From Methylocapsa aurea (GTDB taxonomy: Bacteria; Pseudomonadota; Alphaproteobacteria; Rhizobiales; Beijerinckiaceae), in assembly GCF_000746085.1 (NCBI RefSeq), contig NZ_JQKO01000015.1:38569-102568 (forward strand): 64,000 bases of DNA, written 5' to 3'. How positions within the stretch are numbered: position 1 is the stretch's first letter; the number at the start of each line of letters is the position of its first letter. The notes under the pieces were generated by a model. That model made no database searches, was not told where the DNA came from, and worked only from the letters and a program-made list of their open reading frames with translations. Of the stretch, positions 9,660-18,998 are shown in pieces. The position numbers were made by a program, and so were the translations under genes.

Positions 9660-10178
9660 TCAGCCGCGGTCGGCTTGCGAAATCGGCGCCTGGAAGCTGA
9701 GGCCTAAGTCCCAGGGGAAATAGATCCAGGTGTCCTGCGAGACCTCGGTGATGAATGTGTCGACGAGAGGACGCCCGAGCGGCTTGGCGTAGACGGTGGC
9801 GACATGCGCCCTTGGCAGCAGCGCGCGCACGGCCCTGACGGTCGCGCCGGTGTCGACGAGATCGTCGATGACGAGAAGGCCTTCCCCGCCATCCTGTCCG
9901 ATCTGCGGCGATACGCTCTTCAAGACCTTGATCTCACCTTGGACGCTTTCGCCGACATAGCTCGCGACGCAGAATGTGTCGATGATCCGCATGTCGAGTT
10001 CGCGCGCGACGATCGCCGCCGGCACCAGTCCGCCCCGGGTGATCGCCACCACGCCCGAAAAAGGCATGGCCCCGCTCAACCGCCAGGCGAGCGCCCGCGC
10101 ATCGCGATGGAATTGATCCCAGGAGACATGAAAGGCTTTTTCAACAGGGGTATTTTTCTGCGCCGGCGGAACAGGCAT
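9660..10178 (-). CDS. gpt: Xanthine-guanine phosphoribosyltransferase
   Basis: Purine salvage enzyme that adds PRPP to guanine or xanthine. 172 residues, normal length. The PRPP-binding signature [15 protein letters not shown] is intact, with the N-terminal [18 protein letters not shown] loop and the C-terminal YFPWDLGL segment typical of Gpt. It begins six bases after the stop of the CinA-type gene, so the two are co-transcribed. Confidence 0.92.
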   Translation of the reverse strand: MPVPPAQKNTPVEKAFHVSWDQFHRDARALAWRLSGAMPFSGVVAITRGGLVPAAIVARELDMRIIDTFCVASYVGESVQGEIKVLKSVSPQIGQDGGEGLLVIDDLVDTGATVRAVRALLPRAHVATVYAKPLGRPLVDTFITEVSQDTWIYFPWDLGLSFQAPISQADRG

Positions 10179-10184
10179 TTTCGC

Positions 10185-10931
10185 TCAGACCCGCTCCTTG
10201 AGGAGACGCGCGACCAAGGCTTCGATCGAAGCCGCGGCGACGCCGACCTGCTCCCTGTCTTTGCCGCGGACAACTATCTCATTATGAAACCGGCCATCGC
10301 GGAACGAAGGATAGGAGCCGATCGAAAGCTCCGGGCTGGCCTCGGCAAGGGCGGCGAGGTCTGCGGCATAGGCGCCCTCCGGCAGTTCGCCCGCCGCGAC
10401 CGTCTGCGCCAGCATTTTGGCGCCAGTCACAAGTTTCGGCGCGACCTTATCGAGCATGGATTGCATGATCGCGGGAACGCCGGCCATGACAATGACATTG
10501 GAGATCCAGAACCCCGGCGCCTTCGAAATCTCATTTTCGATCAATTCGGCGCCATGCGGAATCCGCGCCATGCGCCGGCGCGCCTCGTTCAGGTCCTCCG
10601 GCTTGATCCGCTCCAGCAACAGGCTTATCGCCCGAGGATCCACCGAAATTCCGACGCCCAGGGCGCGCGCCACGGCGTCGGCGGTGATGTCGTCATGCGT
10701 CGGCCCGATCCCGCCGGTGGTGAACAGGTAATCGTAGCGCGTCCGCAAAGCATTGACCGCGGCGATGATTTCAGCCTCAACGTCGCCGACGACGCGCACC
10801 TCGCGAAGATCGATGCCGATCTTGGTGAGATAATCGGCAATATAGCCGATATTGCGGTCCTTGGTGCGCCCCGACAGGATCTCGTCGCCGATGACGAGGA
10901 TCGCCGCCGTTACGGAAGCCGTATGCGTCAT
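10185..10931 (-). CDS. CinA-family molybdopterin-binding-fold protein
   Basis: 248 residues from the ATG at 10931, which has GGAGG nine bases upstream; the longer open frame lacks support. The N-terminal MoaB/MogA-like fold is clear: AAILVIGDEILSGRTKDRN, FTTGGIGPTHDDIT and VIVMAGVPAIMQSML. It corresponds to the COG1058 part of CinA; the C-terminal nicotinamide-nucleotide amidase domain is absent, which is usual for the stand-alone alphaproteobacterial form. Possible roles include ADP-ribose or nucleotide pyrophosphohydrolase activity, as reported for some CinA proteins. It is upstream of gpt in one operon. Confidence 0.85.
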   Translation of the reverse strand: MTHTASVTAAILVIGDEILSGRTKDRNIGYIADYLTKIGIDLREVRVVGDVEAEIIAAVNALRTRYDYLFTTGGIGPTHDDITADAVARALGVGISVDPRAISLLLERIKPEDLNEARRRMARIPHGAELIENEISKAPGFWISNVIVMAGVPAIMQSMLDKVAPKLVTGAKMLAQTVAAGELPEGAYAADLAALAEASPELSIGSYPSFRDGRFHNEIVVRGKDREQVGVAAASIEALVARLLKERV

Positions 10932-11050
10932 GGTCGCTCTCCTCCCGAGCTTGCTACCATGAAACAAATCGCAATTCGACCGGTTCAGCGGCAAAAGGCA
11001 TGATTTCCGCATGAACGCGGCAAGCGCCCTCGAACTGGTCCGGTGCAGCC

Positions 11051-11635
11051 ATGCCGTCCGAAACAATCGCCGAGCAGAAGGCCCGGGAGGCCCTCGCGGC
11101 GAATCCTTTTCCGCCAACGCCCTGGGTCACGGTCACGAATGAGGGCATCGTCATCGCAACGGGATACAGCGAGGCGCTGAACCGTCTCTTGCGCTGGGTG
11201 CCGAACGCCAAGTGGCGGCCGGCCAGGCGGTCCTGGGTGATTCCCCTGTCTGGCGCCGAGGCGGTTCGCGCCGTGCTGCCGGAAATCACCCGGCTCGCCG
11301 ACGCCGCGCAGGAACTGGACGAGGTTGCTCCAGCTCCCTCGGCGGCGCCTGCGGCGGCCGTCCCGAACAATGATCCAACGATTGCCTTGGCCAAGGCGGC
11401 GGAGCTGCTCCACGGCCCAAACTGGCGCGGCATTCTCGAGCAGAAGCCCAGCGACGCCCCGGTCCTTGAATGGATCGCGGGACAGCGCTCGCCAGATCCG
11501 GCGGATCCCAGGCTCGCGGCATTCATCGCCGGCCTTCGGGCCAAGGCCGAAGCCCTGGCCCAAGCGGCGGACCAGATCGAGGCGAGCCTTGGCGCGGCGG
11601 CGATTGAAGAACAGGCAAGGTCGCGGCGGCCATGA
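11051..11635 (+). CDS. Unknown protein with HARP-like N-terminal segment
   Basis: 194 residues. Residues about 20-75 (VTNEGIVIATGYSEALNRL, then LLRWVPNAKWRPARRSW and VIPLSGAEAVRAVLPEI) are laid out like the HARP domain of SMARCAL1-type helicases, where a Tyr, a conserved Trp and a second Trp before a Leu-rich helix bind DNA. No helicase is attached. The rest is an Ala/Pro linker and a helical region. It overlaps the next gene by four bases (ATGA), so they form a two-gene operon. Family assignment is tentative. Confidence 0.65.
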   Translation: MPSETIAEQKAREALAANPFPPTPWVTVTNEGIVIATGYSEALNRLLRWVPNAKWRPARRSWVIPLSGAEAVRAVLPEITRLADAAQELDEVAPAPSAAPAAAVPNNDPTIALAKAAELLHGPNWRGILEQKPSDAPVLEWIAGQRSPDPADPRLAAFIAGLRAKAEALAQAADQIEASLGAAAIEEQARSRRP

Positions 11636-11976
11636 CGGACTATATTCCCGAACTCAGCGAATTGCGCATGGTCCGGCGGGCGCCCGATGGCCCACTGCCT
11701 TTCAGCAAGGAAGACAAAAGCTATGTTGTCGCCTGTTTCAAGGATGTCGAAGCCAGTTTTGGCGTCAGCGGATGCGCGGAGGCCGCCGCCGGGGAAGGGT
11801 CGGCGCGGGCGCTGATCAAACAATTGATCGAATGGTGGCGCACGCTTGGGCCTGAGACGCAGGACCAGCGCGACGCCTATGGCCGCATGCCGGGCGCGAT
11901 CAGGCTTATTGACACGGTGGCGACATGGGTCGAAGAGCAGGACGCGCGAAGGCGCGGCAAAGCCGACGCGACATGA
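11632..11976 (+). CDS. Unknown 114-residue soluble protein
   Basis: No family recognised. Acidic, helical, without signal peptide or membrane segment; Trp pairs (EWWRTLG) and a YGRMPGAIRLIDTVATWVEEQ segment suggest a compact domain. It starts within the stop codon of the preceding HARP-like gene, so it is translationally coupled and may act with it. Confidence 0.7.
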   Translation: MTDYIPELSELRMVRRAPDGPLPFSKEDKSYVVACFKDVEASFGVSGCAEAAAGEGSARALIKQLIEWWRTLGPETQDQRDAYGRMPGAIRLIDTVATWVEEQDARRRGKADAT

Positions 11977-12195
11977 GCGCCGGCAAAAAGCTTGGTCTTG
12001 TCGTTATGCCCCGGTTGGACCATAGTCGATCGGGCGCGGACGCCGTCAGCGCCGCCGATGGAGCGCGCGCGGCTAAGACATTTTCGAGCAAGGCGGGCGC
12101 GGGCTTGCATCAAGAAAATGCGACAAGACAAAGAGTGAGAGCTGCTTTCTGTTTCCTTCGGATCTGAAAGCGCTCTAAGGCCCTGGACCCACTCC
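11977..12195. other. Intergenic region with degenerate repeat pieces
   Basis: No credible gene. Near 12085-12175 it contains a CATCAAGAAAATGCGACAA-like string and an AAAGCGCTCT end that resemble pieces of the dispersed repeats seen elsewhere in the window. Confidence 0.4.
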
Positions 12196-12513
12196 ATGAG
12201 CAAAAGTTCAGTTATCCGGGTGACGCATCGGGCTCTGGGCGCAATGCTCCGCCTCACCGTCGCGGAAGGATTATCCTTCGACCTGACCCTGGAGGAGGCG
12301 CGCACGTTGGCCCGCGCGCTTGCAGCGGTCCGCAACGGCAATAGCAATGTCGACGAGATCTATATGAGCCCCATTGCCAGCGACGGGGATTTCTCGGCCA
12401 AGGTCACCCCGGATGGATTGCTGCTCGATGCGCGCAAGCCCCCGCTGCGCTTGGCGTGGCCGGAAGTCAGTGAGATTGCGGGAGCCCTCGCCGAACTCGC
12501 GGGCGAAGGCTAG
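12196..12513 (+). CDS. Unknown 105-residue protein
   Basis: Small soluble protein of unknown function, starting MSKSSVIRVTHRALGAMLRL. The LTLEEARTLARALAAV helix followed by alternating short strands (DGDFSAKVTPDGLLLD) suggests a compact alpha/beta fold. It stands alone between repeat-bearing gaps. Its stop TAG is followed by AGCATTATCG, resembling the start of the dispersed palindromic repeats. The normal codon use of the region supports it as real. Confidence 0.6.
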   Translation: MSKSSVIRVTHRALGAMLRLTVAEGLSFDLTLEEARTLARALAAVRNGNSNVDEIYMSPIASDGDFSAKVTPDGLLLDARKPPLRLAWPEVSEIAGALAELAGEG

Positions 12514-12595
12514 AGCATTATCGAGAGAGGCGGCCCCCGGCTCGCGTTAAGAAAAAGCAACAAAGCTAGAGCCACTTTTCTTGATTTCCGCGGTC

Positions 12596-13018
12596 TCACC
12601 ATTCCCCAATCAAATGCAGCGCGATTTCCCGGCGCTGCGGCGCGCTCCGGTGTTCAAATACATAGACGCCCTGCCAAGTCCCCAGAACCATCTTGCTCGA
12701 CGTAATGGGGATTGACAGCTGAACCTGCGTCAACGCCGCTCTGATATGGGCTGGCATGTCATCCAGGCCCTCGGTTCTATGACGGTAGCGCGCGGGGTCC
12801 TCCGGAGCGATCGCCGCAAAGAACGTTTCAAGATCGGCGCAAACATCCGGATCGGCGTTTTCCTGGATCAGCAGAGAGGCCGAGGTATGGCGGCAGAAGA
12901 CCGTCAACAGCCCGAGTGAGATATTCTGTCCGCCCACCCACTCGGACACTTCCCGAGTGATTTCGACAAGTCCTTTGCCAGGGGTTTGAATCTGGAGGGC
13001 GTGAAGCGCTTGGCGCAT
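12596..13018 (-). CDS. yjbQ: YjbQ/UPF0047 family protein
   Basis: 140 residues, the normal length. The hallmark motifs are present: TVFCRHTSASLLIQENADPDV, then HRTEGLDDMPAHIRAALT, PITSSKMVLGTWQGVYVFEHR and the RREIALHLIGEW end. The His residues of these motifs form the metal or phosphate site of the YjbQ fold. Some members show thiamine-phosphate-synthase side activity, but the physiological role is unsettled. Confidence 0.9.
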   Translation of the reverse strand: MRQALHALQIQTPGKGLVEITREVSEWVGGQNISLGLLTVFCRHTSASLLIQENADPDVCADLETFFAAIAPEDPARYRHRTEGLDDMPAHIRAALTQVQLSIPITSSKMVLGTWQGVYVFEHRSAPQRREIALHLIGEW

Positions 13019-13035
13019 GGCGTCGCCTTGGGTTC

Positions 13036-13150
13036 TAGATCACGATGCTTTTAGATGGAAACATCCAAAAGCATGAAACTGATCTATTGTTGCGGAAAGA
13101 GCGGGACTTAACGCGAAAAACCGGTTTCCACTTTTTCGCATCCCGCTCTA
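13036..13150. repeat. Two adjacent palindromic repeats
   Basis: 13036-13086 is an inverted repeat with TAGATCA/TGATCTA ends and a GATG-GAAA-CATC apex. 13098-13150 is a second palindrome with ends AGAGCGGGA/TCCCGCTCT and the core GGAAACCGGTTT on the opposite strand. The second belongs to the same family as 18921-18973 and, in weaker form, 25286-25330 and 34553-34602. They lie between two minus-strand genes and could form hairpins in the mRNA. Confidence 0.75.
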
Positions 13151-13190
13151 GGCCGCGCCCCTCGGGATATGAACGCGCCCTCTTAAGATC

Positions 13191-13868
13191 CTACCGCACC
13201 TCGAAATCGAGCGGCTCTGCATCCTTAACGCCTTCGAGCGCGAAGTGCCACCATTCCTGGGGCAGGTTCACGAAGCCGTGCCGCTGCATCAGGGTGAGGA
13301 GCTTGGCCCGGTTGGCTTTGGCGGACTTGCCAATTGCCGGATTTTCCGTCGCCGAAGCGGCGTCGAAGAGATCGAAGGGCGTGCCGAAGTCGAGCCCTAT
13401 GATCCCGAGATCGACCGCAATGCCTTTGGAATGGGCCGAGGCCTTGGCGATATAGCCGAGTTCGAAAAGCGACTGCTTGTCGATATGGGGATAGTAGATT
13501 TCCTTCATCGCCTGATCTTGCGCGTCGGCGGCCCAGGCGATGAAAGCCTCGGTCGCCCGCTGCGGCCGGTAGCAATCATAGACGACAAGGCGGAGGCCTT
13601 CGCTTTCGATCTCCTTTTGCACGGCGGCGAGCGCTTCCGCCACTTCCCGGCGCAGCCAGCATTGCGGCGCCTGATAGCCGGGGACCGACCTGCCGGTGAA
13701 ATTATTGGCGCTGGCGTAGCGGATGTCCTGCTTGACGCCAGGGGCGATATCGGAGAGGCGGACGAAATTTCGCGGCGGCTCGCCGCTCGCGGCGGCGGCC
13801 CCGCACAGGGAGCAGAGCGTCGAACAGAGCGTCAGCAGCGTCACCGCGGCGGAAAGACCCTCACTCAT
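13191..13868 (-). CDS. Periplasmic VanX-type D-Ala-D-Ala dipeptidase
   Basis: Zinc peptidase of family M15D that splits D-alanyl-D-alanine released from peptidoglycan. 225 residues from the ATG at 13868, with AGGAA eight bases upstream. A signal peptide (VTLLTLCSTLCSLCGAAAAS) places it in the periplasm. The zinc motif SAHSKGIAVD and the catalytic EWWHF are intact, as is the Arg in YDCYRPQ. Host-type codon use and no vanA/vanH neighbours point to peptidoglycan dipeptide turnover, as for DdpX, and not vancomycin resistance. Confidence 0.88.
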   Translation of the reverse strand: MSEGLSAAVTLLTLCSTLCSLCGAAAASGEPPRNFVRLSDIAPGVKQDIRYASANNFTGRSVPGYQAPQCWLRREVAEALAAVQKEIESEGLRLVVYDCYRPQRATEAFIAWAADAQDQAMKEIYYPHIDKQSLFELGYIAKASAHSKGIAVDLGIIGLDFGTPFDLFDAASATENPAIGKSAKANRAKLLTLMQRHGFVNLPQEWWHFALEGVKDAEPLDFEVR

Positions 13869-14214
13869 CCTCGATTTCCTCGCTGAATTCCTGCGCCCTT
13901 GGCTTGACCGCACGACGCAGAGCTTTGCGGCAAATGCGGCAGGGACGCCATAAACTTCCCGCGAAAAAATCGCCACGCCAACGCCAATTTATCTCTTTTC
14001 ACATATTTGCGGCGCATGTTTGCGCATCGCGAAGAGGATATTGGCGGCCGACCTTGTTTGGCTATCCCGCCGGGGCCACATCAGGCCGGGTTCAAATCGC
14101 CGGAGCGTTTTCCTTGGGACGGTTTTCAGGGACGCTCTCAGGCCCGCCAGGTCCTGACCCGTCGCCCAAACGGTTCAGACCGCGCGAGATGGAAAAGGAC
14201 CGGGAGAGCAAGAG
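13869..14214. other. Divergent intergenic region, vanX-like / RDD gene
   Basis: About 345 bases with divergent promoters expected. Several short frames cross it but none has family features. No repeat or strong hairpin was noticed. Confidence 0.4.
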
Positions 14215-14691
14215 ATGAGCGACAGGAACGGTTTTGACAGGGCGGCGGTCCGGCCGCCGATTTTCATGCCGGCCTATCTTCCTCCGCAAGCGCTCGCGGG
14301 GGTGCGGACGCGGCGCATCATGGCCGTGCTTCTTGACCTCGTTCTCGTCTCGATCCTCTCTTTCGCGCTATGGCTGGCGCTCGCCGTCCTGACCCTCGGG
14401 CTTTCGCTCCTGATCCTGCCGCCGCTTTTTCCGTTCGTCGCGTTTTTCTACAATGGCTTGACCATTTCAGGCTGGCGGATGGCGACCCCTGGCATGCAGG
14501 CGATGGACCTTGAGATGCGCCTCATCGATGGCCAAAGAACGCCTTTCCTAAATGCCGCGGCGCATGCCGTCCTGTTTTACGTCAGCTGGATGTTCCCGCC
14601 GGTTTTTCTGGTCTCGCTTCTGAACGACAATAAAAGATGCCTGCACGACATTCTCGCCGGCGTGATCGTCACGCGGCGGCCAATCTGGTAA
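14215..14691 (+). CDS. RDD family membrane protein
   Basis: 158 residues. The RDD pattern is seen as RRIMAVLLDLVLV in the first helix, with a second Asp in CLHDILAGVIV at the C-terminus. Three or four hydrophobic segments lie between (VSILSFALWLALAV, LSLLILPPLFPFVAFFY, VLFYVSWMFPPVFLV). Function is unknown; RDD proteins are proposed transporters or membrane-complex factors. It lies about 100 bases upstream of bpt in the same direction. Confidence 0.85.
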   Translation: MSDRNGFDRAAVRPPIFMPAYLPPQALAGVRTRRIMAVLLDLVLVSILSFALWLALAVLTLGLSLLILPPLFPFVAFFYNGLTISGWRMATPGMQAMDLEMRLIDGQRTPFLNAAAHAVLFYVSWMFPPVFLVSLLNDNKRCLHDILAGVIVTRRPIW

Positions 14692-14795
14692 GCCACGCGC
14701 CCATCTGTCCTTCGCAGCAAATCCTTTGCGGCGCGCGGAGAAAGCGATAGCCTGCGATTCCGGCCGTTGAACCTGGAACATGAGGACCGACGAGA

Positions 14796-15536
14796 TTGAC
14801 GCGAGAACCGCGCGACGCACCGCAGTTTTATCTGACGGCGCCCTCTGTTTGCCCTTATCTCCCGGACCGCCAGGAGCGGAAGGTCTTCACCCATCTGATC
14901 GGCGGCCGCGCCGTGGCCTTGAACGATCAGCTCACGCTGTCAGGTTTCCGCCGTTCGCAGACCATCGCCTATCGGCCGGCCTGCGAGCGCTGCCGCGCCT
15001 GCGTCTCAGTCCGCGTCAAAGTCGCCGAGTTTCGCCCCTCGCGCAATTTCCGCCGGGTGCTCGAACATAACGGCGACCTGAGCGGGACAGTGGGACGCGC
15101 CGAGCCGACCTCGGAGCAATATTCGCTGTTCCGGCGCTACCTCGACGCGCGGCACGGCGAGGGCGGCATGGCCGACATGACCGTCCTCGACTATTCGATG
15201 ATGGTCGAAGACAGCCACGTCGAGAGCCGCCTCGTCGAATATCGCGTCATGAACGGGGAGACCCAAGGCAATGGCGGTCAGCCGCTCGTCGCCGCCTGCC
15301 TGACCGATCTGCTCGCCGACGGCCTCTCGATGGTCTATTCCTTCTATGCGCCGGACGAACAGCAGCGTTCGCTCGGCACCTATATGATCCTCGATCATAT
15401 CGAACGCGCCCGCCGCCTCGGCCTGCCCCATGTCTATCTCGGCTATTGGGTCGAGGGGTCACAGAAAATGGCCTATAAATCCCGCTTCCTGCCGCAGGAA
15501 AGGCTTGGCATGAATGGCTGGGAGCGCGTGGAATAG
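14796..15536 (+). CDS. bpt: Aspartate/glutamate leucyltransferase (Bpt)
   Basis: Transfers Leu from Leu-tRNA to proteins with N-terminal Asp or Glu, marking them for ClpS-ClpAP (bacterial N-end rule). 246 residues. The N-terminal domain has PCP-like CPYLPDR and the cysteine cluster [14 protein letters not shown]; the C-terminal half has [25 protein letters not shown] in a GNAT-like fold and ends YVEGSQ-like [15 protein letters not shown]. The start is TTG at 14796 after GAGGACCGACGAG; the nearby ATG is out of frame. Its last 49 bases recur at 15959-16007. Confidence 0.93.
   Translation: MTREPRDAPQFYLTAPSVCPYLPDRQERKVFTHLIGGRAVALNDQLTLSGFRRSQTIAYRPACERCRACVSVRVKVAEFRPSRNFRRVLEHNGDLSGTVGRAEPTSEQYSLFRRYLDARHGEGGMADMTVLDYSMMVEDSHVESRLVEYRVMNGETQGNGGQPLVAACLTDLLADGLSMVYSFYAPDEQQRSLGTYMILDHIERARRLGLPHVYLGYWVEGSQKMAYKSRFLPQERLGMNGWERVE
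15488..15536 (+). repeat. Direct repeat copy 1 (bpt 3' end)
   Basis: 49 bases forming the end of bpt. 42 of 49 positions match 15959-16007 without gaps; the last 24 bases (15513-15536 and 15984-16007), up to and including the TAG, are identical. Confidence 0.85.
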
Positions 15537-15737
15537 GGCGTTTTCTAGCGAAGCGGAGGCCTGTTTCCATCAAGCAAATGCGCAAGCCAAAGCGAAGAAG
15601 CAGCGTTCCCGCTCCGCCGCATTGGAAAGCTACATCTAATTTTCATCGCCCGCACGTCGCAGAACTGGCGCCATTTTTCTTACTCTATTATATTTGTCCG
15701 GTGGTCTGCGATGAACCTCAACCGACGGAGAATGCGT

Positions 15738-15941
15738 ATGGCCCTTCAACTCGGCGCGCTAAGAGACGCTCTGATTGACGCCGGAGCGAAGCCGGAGAAG
15801 GCCGATAAAGCGGCTGAGGAGTTGGCGGGATATGAAAACCGGCTGGCGAGCATTGATGCGCGACTGACTCCGCTTACCTGGATGAGCGGCTTCAATCTGG
15901 TCCTGACGTCAGGAGTCCTTTGGCGCCTGCTTTCGCACTGA
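15738..15941 (+). CDS. Small protein with coiled coil and C-terminal membrane anchor
   Basis: About 67 residues starting MALQLGALRDALIDAG, chosen because GGAG lies seven bases upstream; earlier in-frame ATGs at 15711 and 15732 are possible. A charged helix (PEKADKAAEELAGYENRLASIDARL) is followed by one hydrophobic segment (WMSGFNLVLTSGVLWRLL). The layout resembles small phage or mobile-element proteins of unknown function that carry a coiled coil and a tail anchor. It lies between the two copies of the bpt-end repeat. Confidence 0.6.
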   Translation: MALQLGALRDALIDAGAKPEKADKAAEELAGYENRLASIDARLTPLTWMSGFNLVLTSGVLWRLLSH

Positions 15942-15958
15942 TTAACGCCAAGCATCAG

Positions 15959-16007
15959 CCTGCTGCAGGCGCGGCTCAGCATCAATGGCTGGGAGCGCGT
16001 GGAATAG
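15959..16007 (+). repeat. Direct repeat copy 2, duplicated end of bpt
   Basis: Partner of 15488-15536. Read in the same relation it encodes LLQARLSINGWERVE and a stop, against [15 protein letters not shown] in the real gene. No upstream part of bpt precedes it. The 422 bases between the copies hold the small coiled-coil gene. Confidence 0.8.
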
Positions 16008-16283
16008 CGCAAGCGCTTTGCCAGAGCGGCTATATCGATGCTCGGAGCATTGCAATCGCATCTCTTGCCGCCTTATCGACGGCATGTACGCCGCGAATCC
16101 AGGCGACTTCTCTCGATATTCTCGTCCGAGCTTACCCGGATCAACTTGCGAGCCATGATGCAACGGATCTCATCTACATACAGGCCAGACGTTCTTATGG
16201 ACCAGAGTTAATAACTATTGATATGCGTCAACGCCATTAAACAATAAAAGCCTATATTGCGCCCATGCCCGGAGGCTGAAGAG
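16008..16283. other. Intergenic remainder with no recognisable gene
   Basis: A plus-strand frame runs to 16240 but shows no family features, and it starts inside the repeat. Composition is AT-richer towards 16200-16260, where the promoter of the next gene is expected. Confidence 0.4.
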
Positions 16284-16577
16284 ATGAAACTCCGCAAGAT
16301 TATTGCAAGAGCCCTCGGCATTGCGTGCGTCGCAAGCGGCGTCGCGGCATCCTGCCTTTCGACGCCCGCCATGGCGCAAGACGCGGCCTATATGTCTTGT
16401 GGAGAACTCTGGCATGCGCGCAACGCGATCTATGCGCGCAATGGCTATTGCTTCGAAACGCCGCGCGCGCGGGCGACCTTTGGGCCGGGCTGCTTCCCGC
16501 CCTATGGTGAGTTGCACGGCTGGGAACGAAATCGCGTGGGCGAGCTCAAAATGTGGGAACGCCGGAAAGGCTGCTAA
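16284..16577 (+). CDS. Secreted YARHG-domain protein
   Basis: 97 residues from the ATG at 16284, preceded by GGAGG about nine bases upstream. A signal peptide ends at PAMAQDA. The mature part is one YARHG-like domain: CGELWHARNAIYARNGYCF, then a Cys-Pro-Pro-Tyr loop and HGWERNRVGELKMWERRKGC, with four Cys that could form two disulfides. YARHG domains are extracytoplasmic and of unknown function. Confidence 0.85.
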   Translation: MKLRKIIARALGIACVASGVAASCLSTPAMAQDAAYMSCGELWHARNAIYARNGYCFETPRARATFGPGCFPPYGELHGWERNRVGELKMWERRKGC

Positions 16578-16617
16578 TCCCCGCGCCCGCATCATCCGAT
16601 CAAGGCGGACGCGCGCT

Positions 16618-18870
16618 TCAACCGAAGCGATTGTTCTTCGGAAACCCTCGCGGCGGCAAGCGGCCAGCTTCAGCGCGATTGCCGATCCAATCCTTCAGAT
16701 CGGCGGCGGCAACCGTAAAGACCCGCCCAGACGAGTCCTTCCAGGTCAGGCCGTCCGCGAGCGCAAACACCTTGGCGTCGGAAATGCCGCCATCGCGATA
16801 TTTTTGCAGGCGGACGCCTTTGCCGCGCGCCATTTCCGGCATCTGCTCGAGCGGAAAGACGAGCAGCTTGCGATTCTGCCCGATCACCGCGACATGATCG
16901 CCCTCAGCCGGAACGATCAGCGCCGCGCTTGCCGGCTTATCGACATTGAGCAGCAGCTTGCCCTTGCGGGTGCCCGCCAACATTTCGTCTTGCGTCGCGA
17001 TGAATCCGCGCCCGTCACCCGCCGCCACAAGCATTTTCATGCCTGGCGCATGGGGAAACACCGCAACGATCGTCTCGCCTTCGCCAATGTCGGCGAGGAG
17101 GCGCAGCGGTTCGCCCTGGCTGCGGCCGCCGGGAAGCTTGCCGGCGTCGAGCGTGAAAATCTTGCCGTCGCTTGCGAGCACGAGAATTTTCGACGTGGTC
17201 TCGGCAAAGAACGCGGCGTCAAGACTGTCGTCGCCCTTGAACTGCAGCCCCGAGAGATCGGCAACCTGGCCTTTGAGCGCTCGGATCCAGCCTTTTTGCG
17301 AAACGACGACCGTTACCGGCTCCCGCTCGATCATGGCGCTTGAAAAGTCGATGTCGGCAAGGTCGGGCGGCTCCCCGAAGCTGGTGCGGCGGCGCCCGAT
17401 TTTCGTCTCGGGTCCGTATTTCTTTTTCAGCTCGCGAATTTGTCCGGTGATCGTCTTCCATTGCTTGACGGGATCGCCAAGCAATCCCTCGATCTCGCGT
17501 TTCTCCTTGACGAGATCGTCATGTTCGCTTCGAAGCTGCATTTCCTCGAGGCGGCGCAAACTGCGCAACCGCGTGTCGAGGATGTAATTCGCCTGTATGT
17601 CGGTGAGGTCGAACGCGCTTTTTAAGGCCTCCTTGGGCTCGTCCTCCTCGCGAATGATGCGGATGACCGCATCGAGATTGAGGAAGACGATGAGCATGCC
17701 GGCGACGACTTCGAGGCGGTGCTCGATCTGTCCGAGCCGATGCCGCGAACGGCGCAGGAGGACGTCGCGGCGATGGTCGAGCCATTGCTGCAGGGCTTCC
17801 TTGAAGGAGACGACGCGCGGCACGACGCCATCGACGAGCACATTCATGTTCATCGGAAAGCGGGTCTCGAGCTCGGTGAGCTTGAACAATTGCTCCATCA
17901 AGAGGTCGGGATCGACCGTGCGCGCGCGCGGCTCGATGACGACGCGCACATCCTCGGCGGATTCATCGCGAATATCGGCGACCAGCGGCAGTTTCTTATC
18001 GTTCAAAAGTTCGGCGATCTTTTCGATCAGCCGGGATTTTTGCACCATATAGGGGATTTCGGTGACGACGATGACCCAGCCGCCGCGCCCCGCCTCCTCC
18101 TTCGACCAGCGCGCCCGCAGCCTGAACGATCCGCGCCCGGTGCGATAGGTTTCGGCGATCGAGGCCTTGGATTCGACCAATATGCCGCCGGTCGGGAAAT
18201 CCGGTCCCGGCGCGAAGGTCAGCAATTGATCGCTCGTGGCATCCGAATGCGCGATCAGATAAAGCGCCGCGTCGCAGAGTTCGGCGAGATTATGCGGGGG
18301 AATCGACGTCGCCATGCCGACCGCGATTCCCTGCGCGCCATTGGCGAGGAGATTCGGCAAGGCGGCGGGCAGGACCACGGGCTCGTTCTGGTCGCCCGAA
18401 TAATTCTCGCGAAAATCGATCGCGTCCTCGTCGATGCCCTCCAGCAGCAGGCGGGCGACATCGGTCATCCGCGCTTCGGTGTAGCGATAGGCCGCGGCGC
18501 TGTCGCCGTCGATATTGCCGAAATTGCCCTGCCCGTCGACCAGCGGATAGCGCGAGGAAAAATCCTGGGCGAGCCGCACCAAGGCGTCATAGATCGCCTG
18601 ATCGCCGTGCGGGTGGAACGAGCCCATCACGTCGCCGACGATTTTCGCGCATTTTTTGAAGGCCGTCCCAGGATCCAGCCGAAGAATCTGCATGCCATAG
18701 AGGATGCGCCGATGCACCGGCTTCAAGCCATCGCGGGCGTCCGGCAAGGCCCGGCCCATGATGGTCGACATCGCATAGGCGAGATAGCGCTCTTCCAGCG
18801 CATCGCGCAGATTGACAAGTTCGGCGCCCCCGGTCGAGGGCGGGGTCGGAGGAGAGAGGTTTTTTGCCAT
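16618..18870 (-). CDS. parC: DNA topoisomerase IV subunit A
   Basis: Decatenates daughter chromosomes together with ParE. 750 residues. The N-terminal breakage-reunion domain has [32 protein letters not shown] with the quinolone-determining region, and the catalytic Tyr in [12 protein letters not shown]. The C-terminal beta-pinwheel is more degenerate. It lacks the GyrA box of GyrA, and its length fits ParC. parE is not adjacent. Confidence 0.95.
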   Translation of the reverse strand: MAKNLSPPTPPSTGGAELVNLRDALEERYLAYAMSTIMGRALPDARDGLKPVHRRILYGMQILRLDPGTAFKKCAKIVGDVMGSFHPHGDQAIYDALVRLAQDFSSRYPLVDGQGNFGNIDGDSAAAYRYTEARMTDVARLLLEGIDEDAIDFRENYSGDQNEPVVLPAALPNLLANGAQGIAVGMATSIPPHNLAELCDAALYLIAHSDATSDQLLTFAPGPDFPTGGILVESKASIAETYRTGRGSFRLRARWSKEEAGRGGWVIVVTEIPYMVQKSRLIEKIAELLNDKKLPLVADIRDESAEDVRVVIEPRARTVDPDLLMEQLFKLTELETRFPMNMNVLVDGVVPRVVSFKEALQQWLDHRRDVLLRRSRHRLGQIEHRLEVVAGMLIVFLNLDAVIRIIREEDEPKEALKSAFDLTDIQANYILDTRLRSLRRLEEMQLRSEHDDLVKEKREIEGLLGDPVKQWKTITGQIRELKKKYGPETKIGRRRTSFGEPPDLADIDFSSAMIEREPVTVVVSQKGWIRALKGQVADLSGLQFKGDDSLDAAFFAETTSKILVLASDGKIFTLDAGKLPGGRSQGEPLRLLADIGEGETIVAVFPHAPGMKMLVAAGDGRGFIATQDEMLAGTRKGKLLLNVDKPASAALIVPAEGDHVAVIGQNRKLLVFPLEQMPEMARGKGVRLQKYRDGGISDAKVFALADGLTWKDSSGRVFTVAAADLKDWIGNRAEAGRLPPRGFPKNNRFG

Positions 18871-18920
18871 GCCGCAGGCCTAAACGACCGGCCCTCGCCG
18901 CGCAAGTTCTGTTTTTGTTC

Positions 18921-18973
18921 TAGAGCATGATGCCGAAAAGTGGAAACCGGTTTTCGGACGACATCATGCTCTA
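18921..18973. repeat. Palindromic repeat, AGAGCATGATG family
   Basis: 53-base palindrome with ends TAGAGCATGATG/CATCATGCTCTA and the core GTGGAAACCGGTTTTCGG. It lies upstream of parC and is the best-preserved copy of the family. Related copies: 13098-13150, 25286-25330 and 34553-34602. Confidence 0.8.
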
Positions 18974-18998
18974 ACTTTTTTATGAGAGGCGGATTTAA

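Noticed and set aside
9516..9707. Short frames across tRNA-Leu
   Set aside because: They read through the tRNA gene and are not coding.
13036..13150. CRISPR-like repeat pair
   Set aside because: Two different palindromes, no regular spacers; dispersed repeat family instead.
13191..13868. Vancomycin-resistance vanX
   Set aside because: Signal peptide, no vanH/vanA, host codon use; a peptidoglycan dipeptidase is the better reading.
15920..16240. Plus-strand 106-codon frame
   Set aside because: Begins inside another gene and the repeat; translation has no family resemblance.
17719..18930. 403-codon frame antisense to parC
   Set aside because: Shadow of ParC; no motifs.
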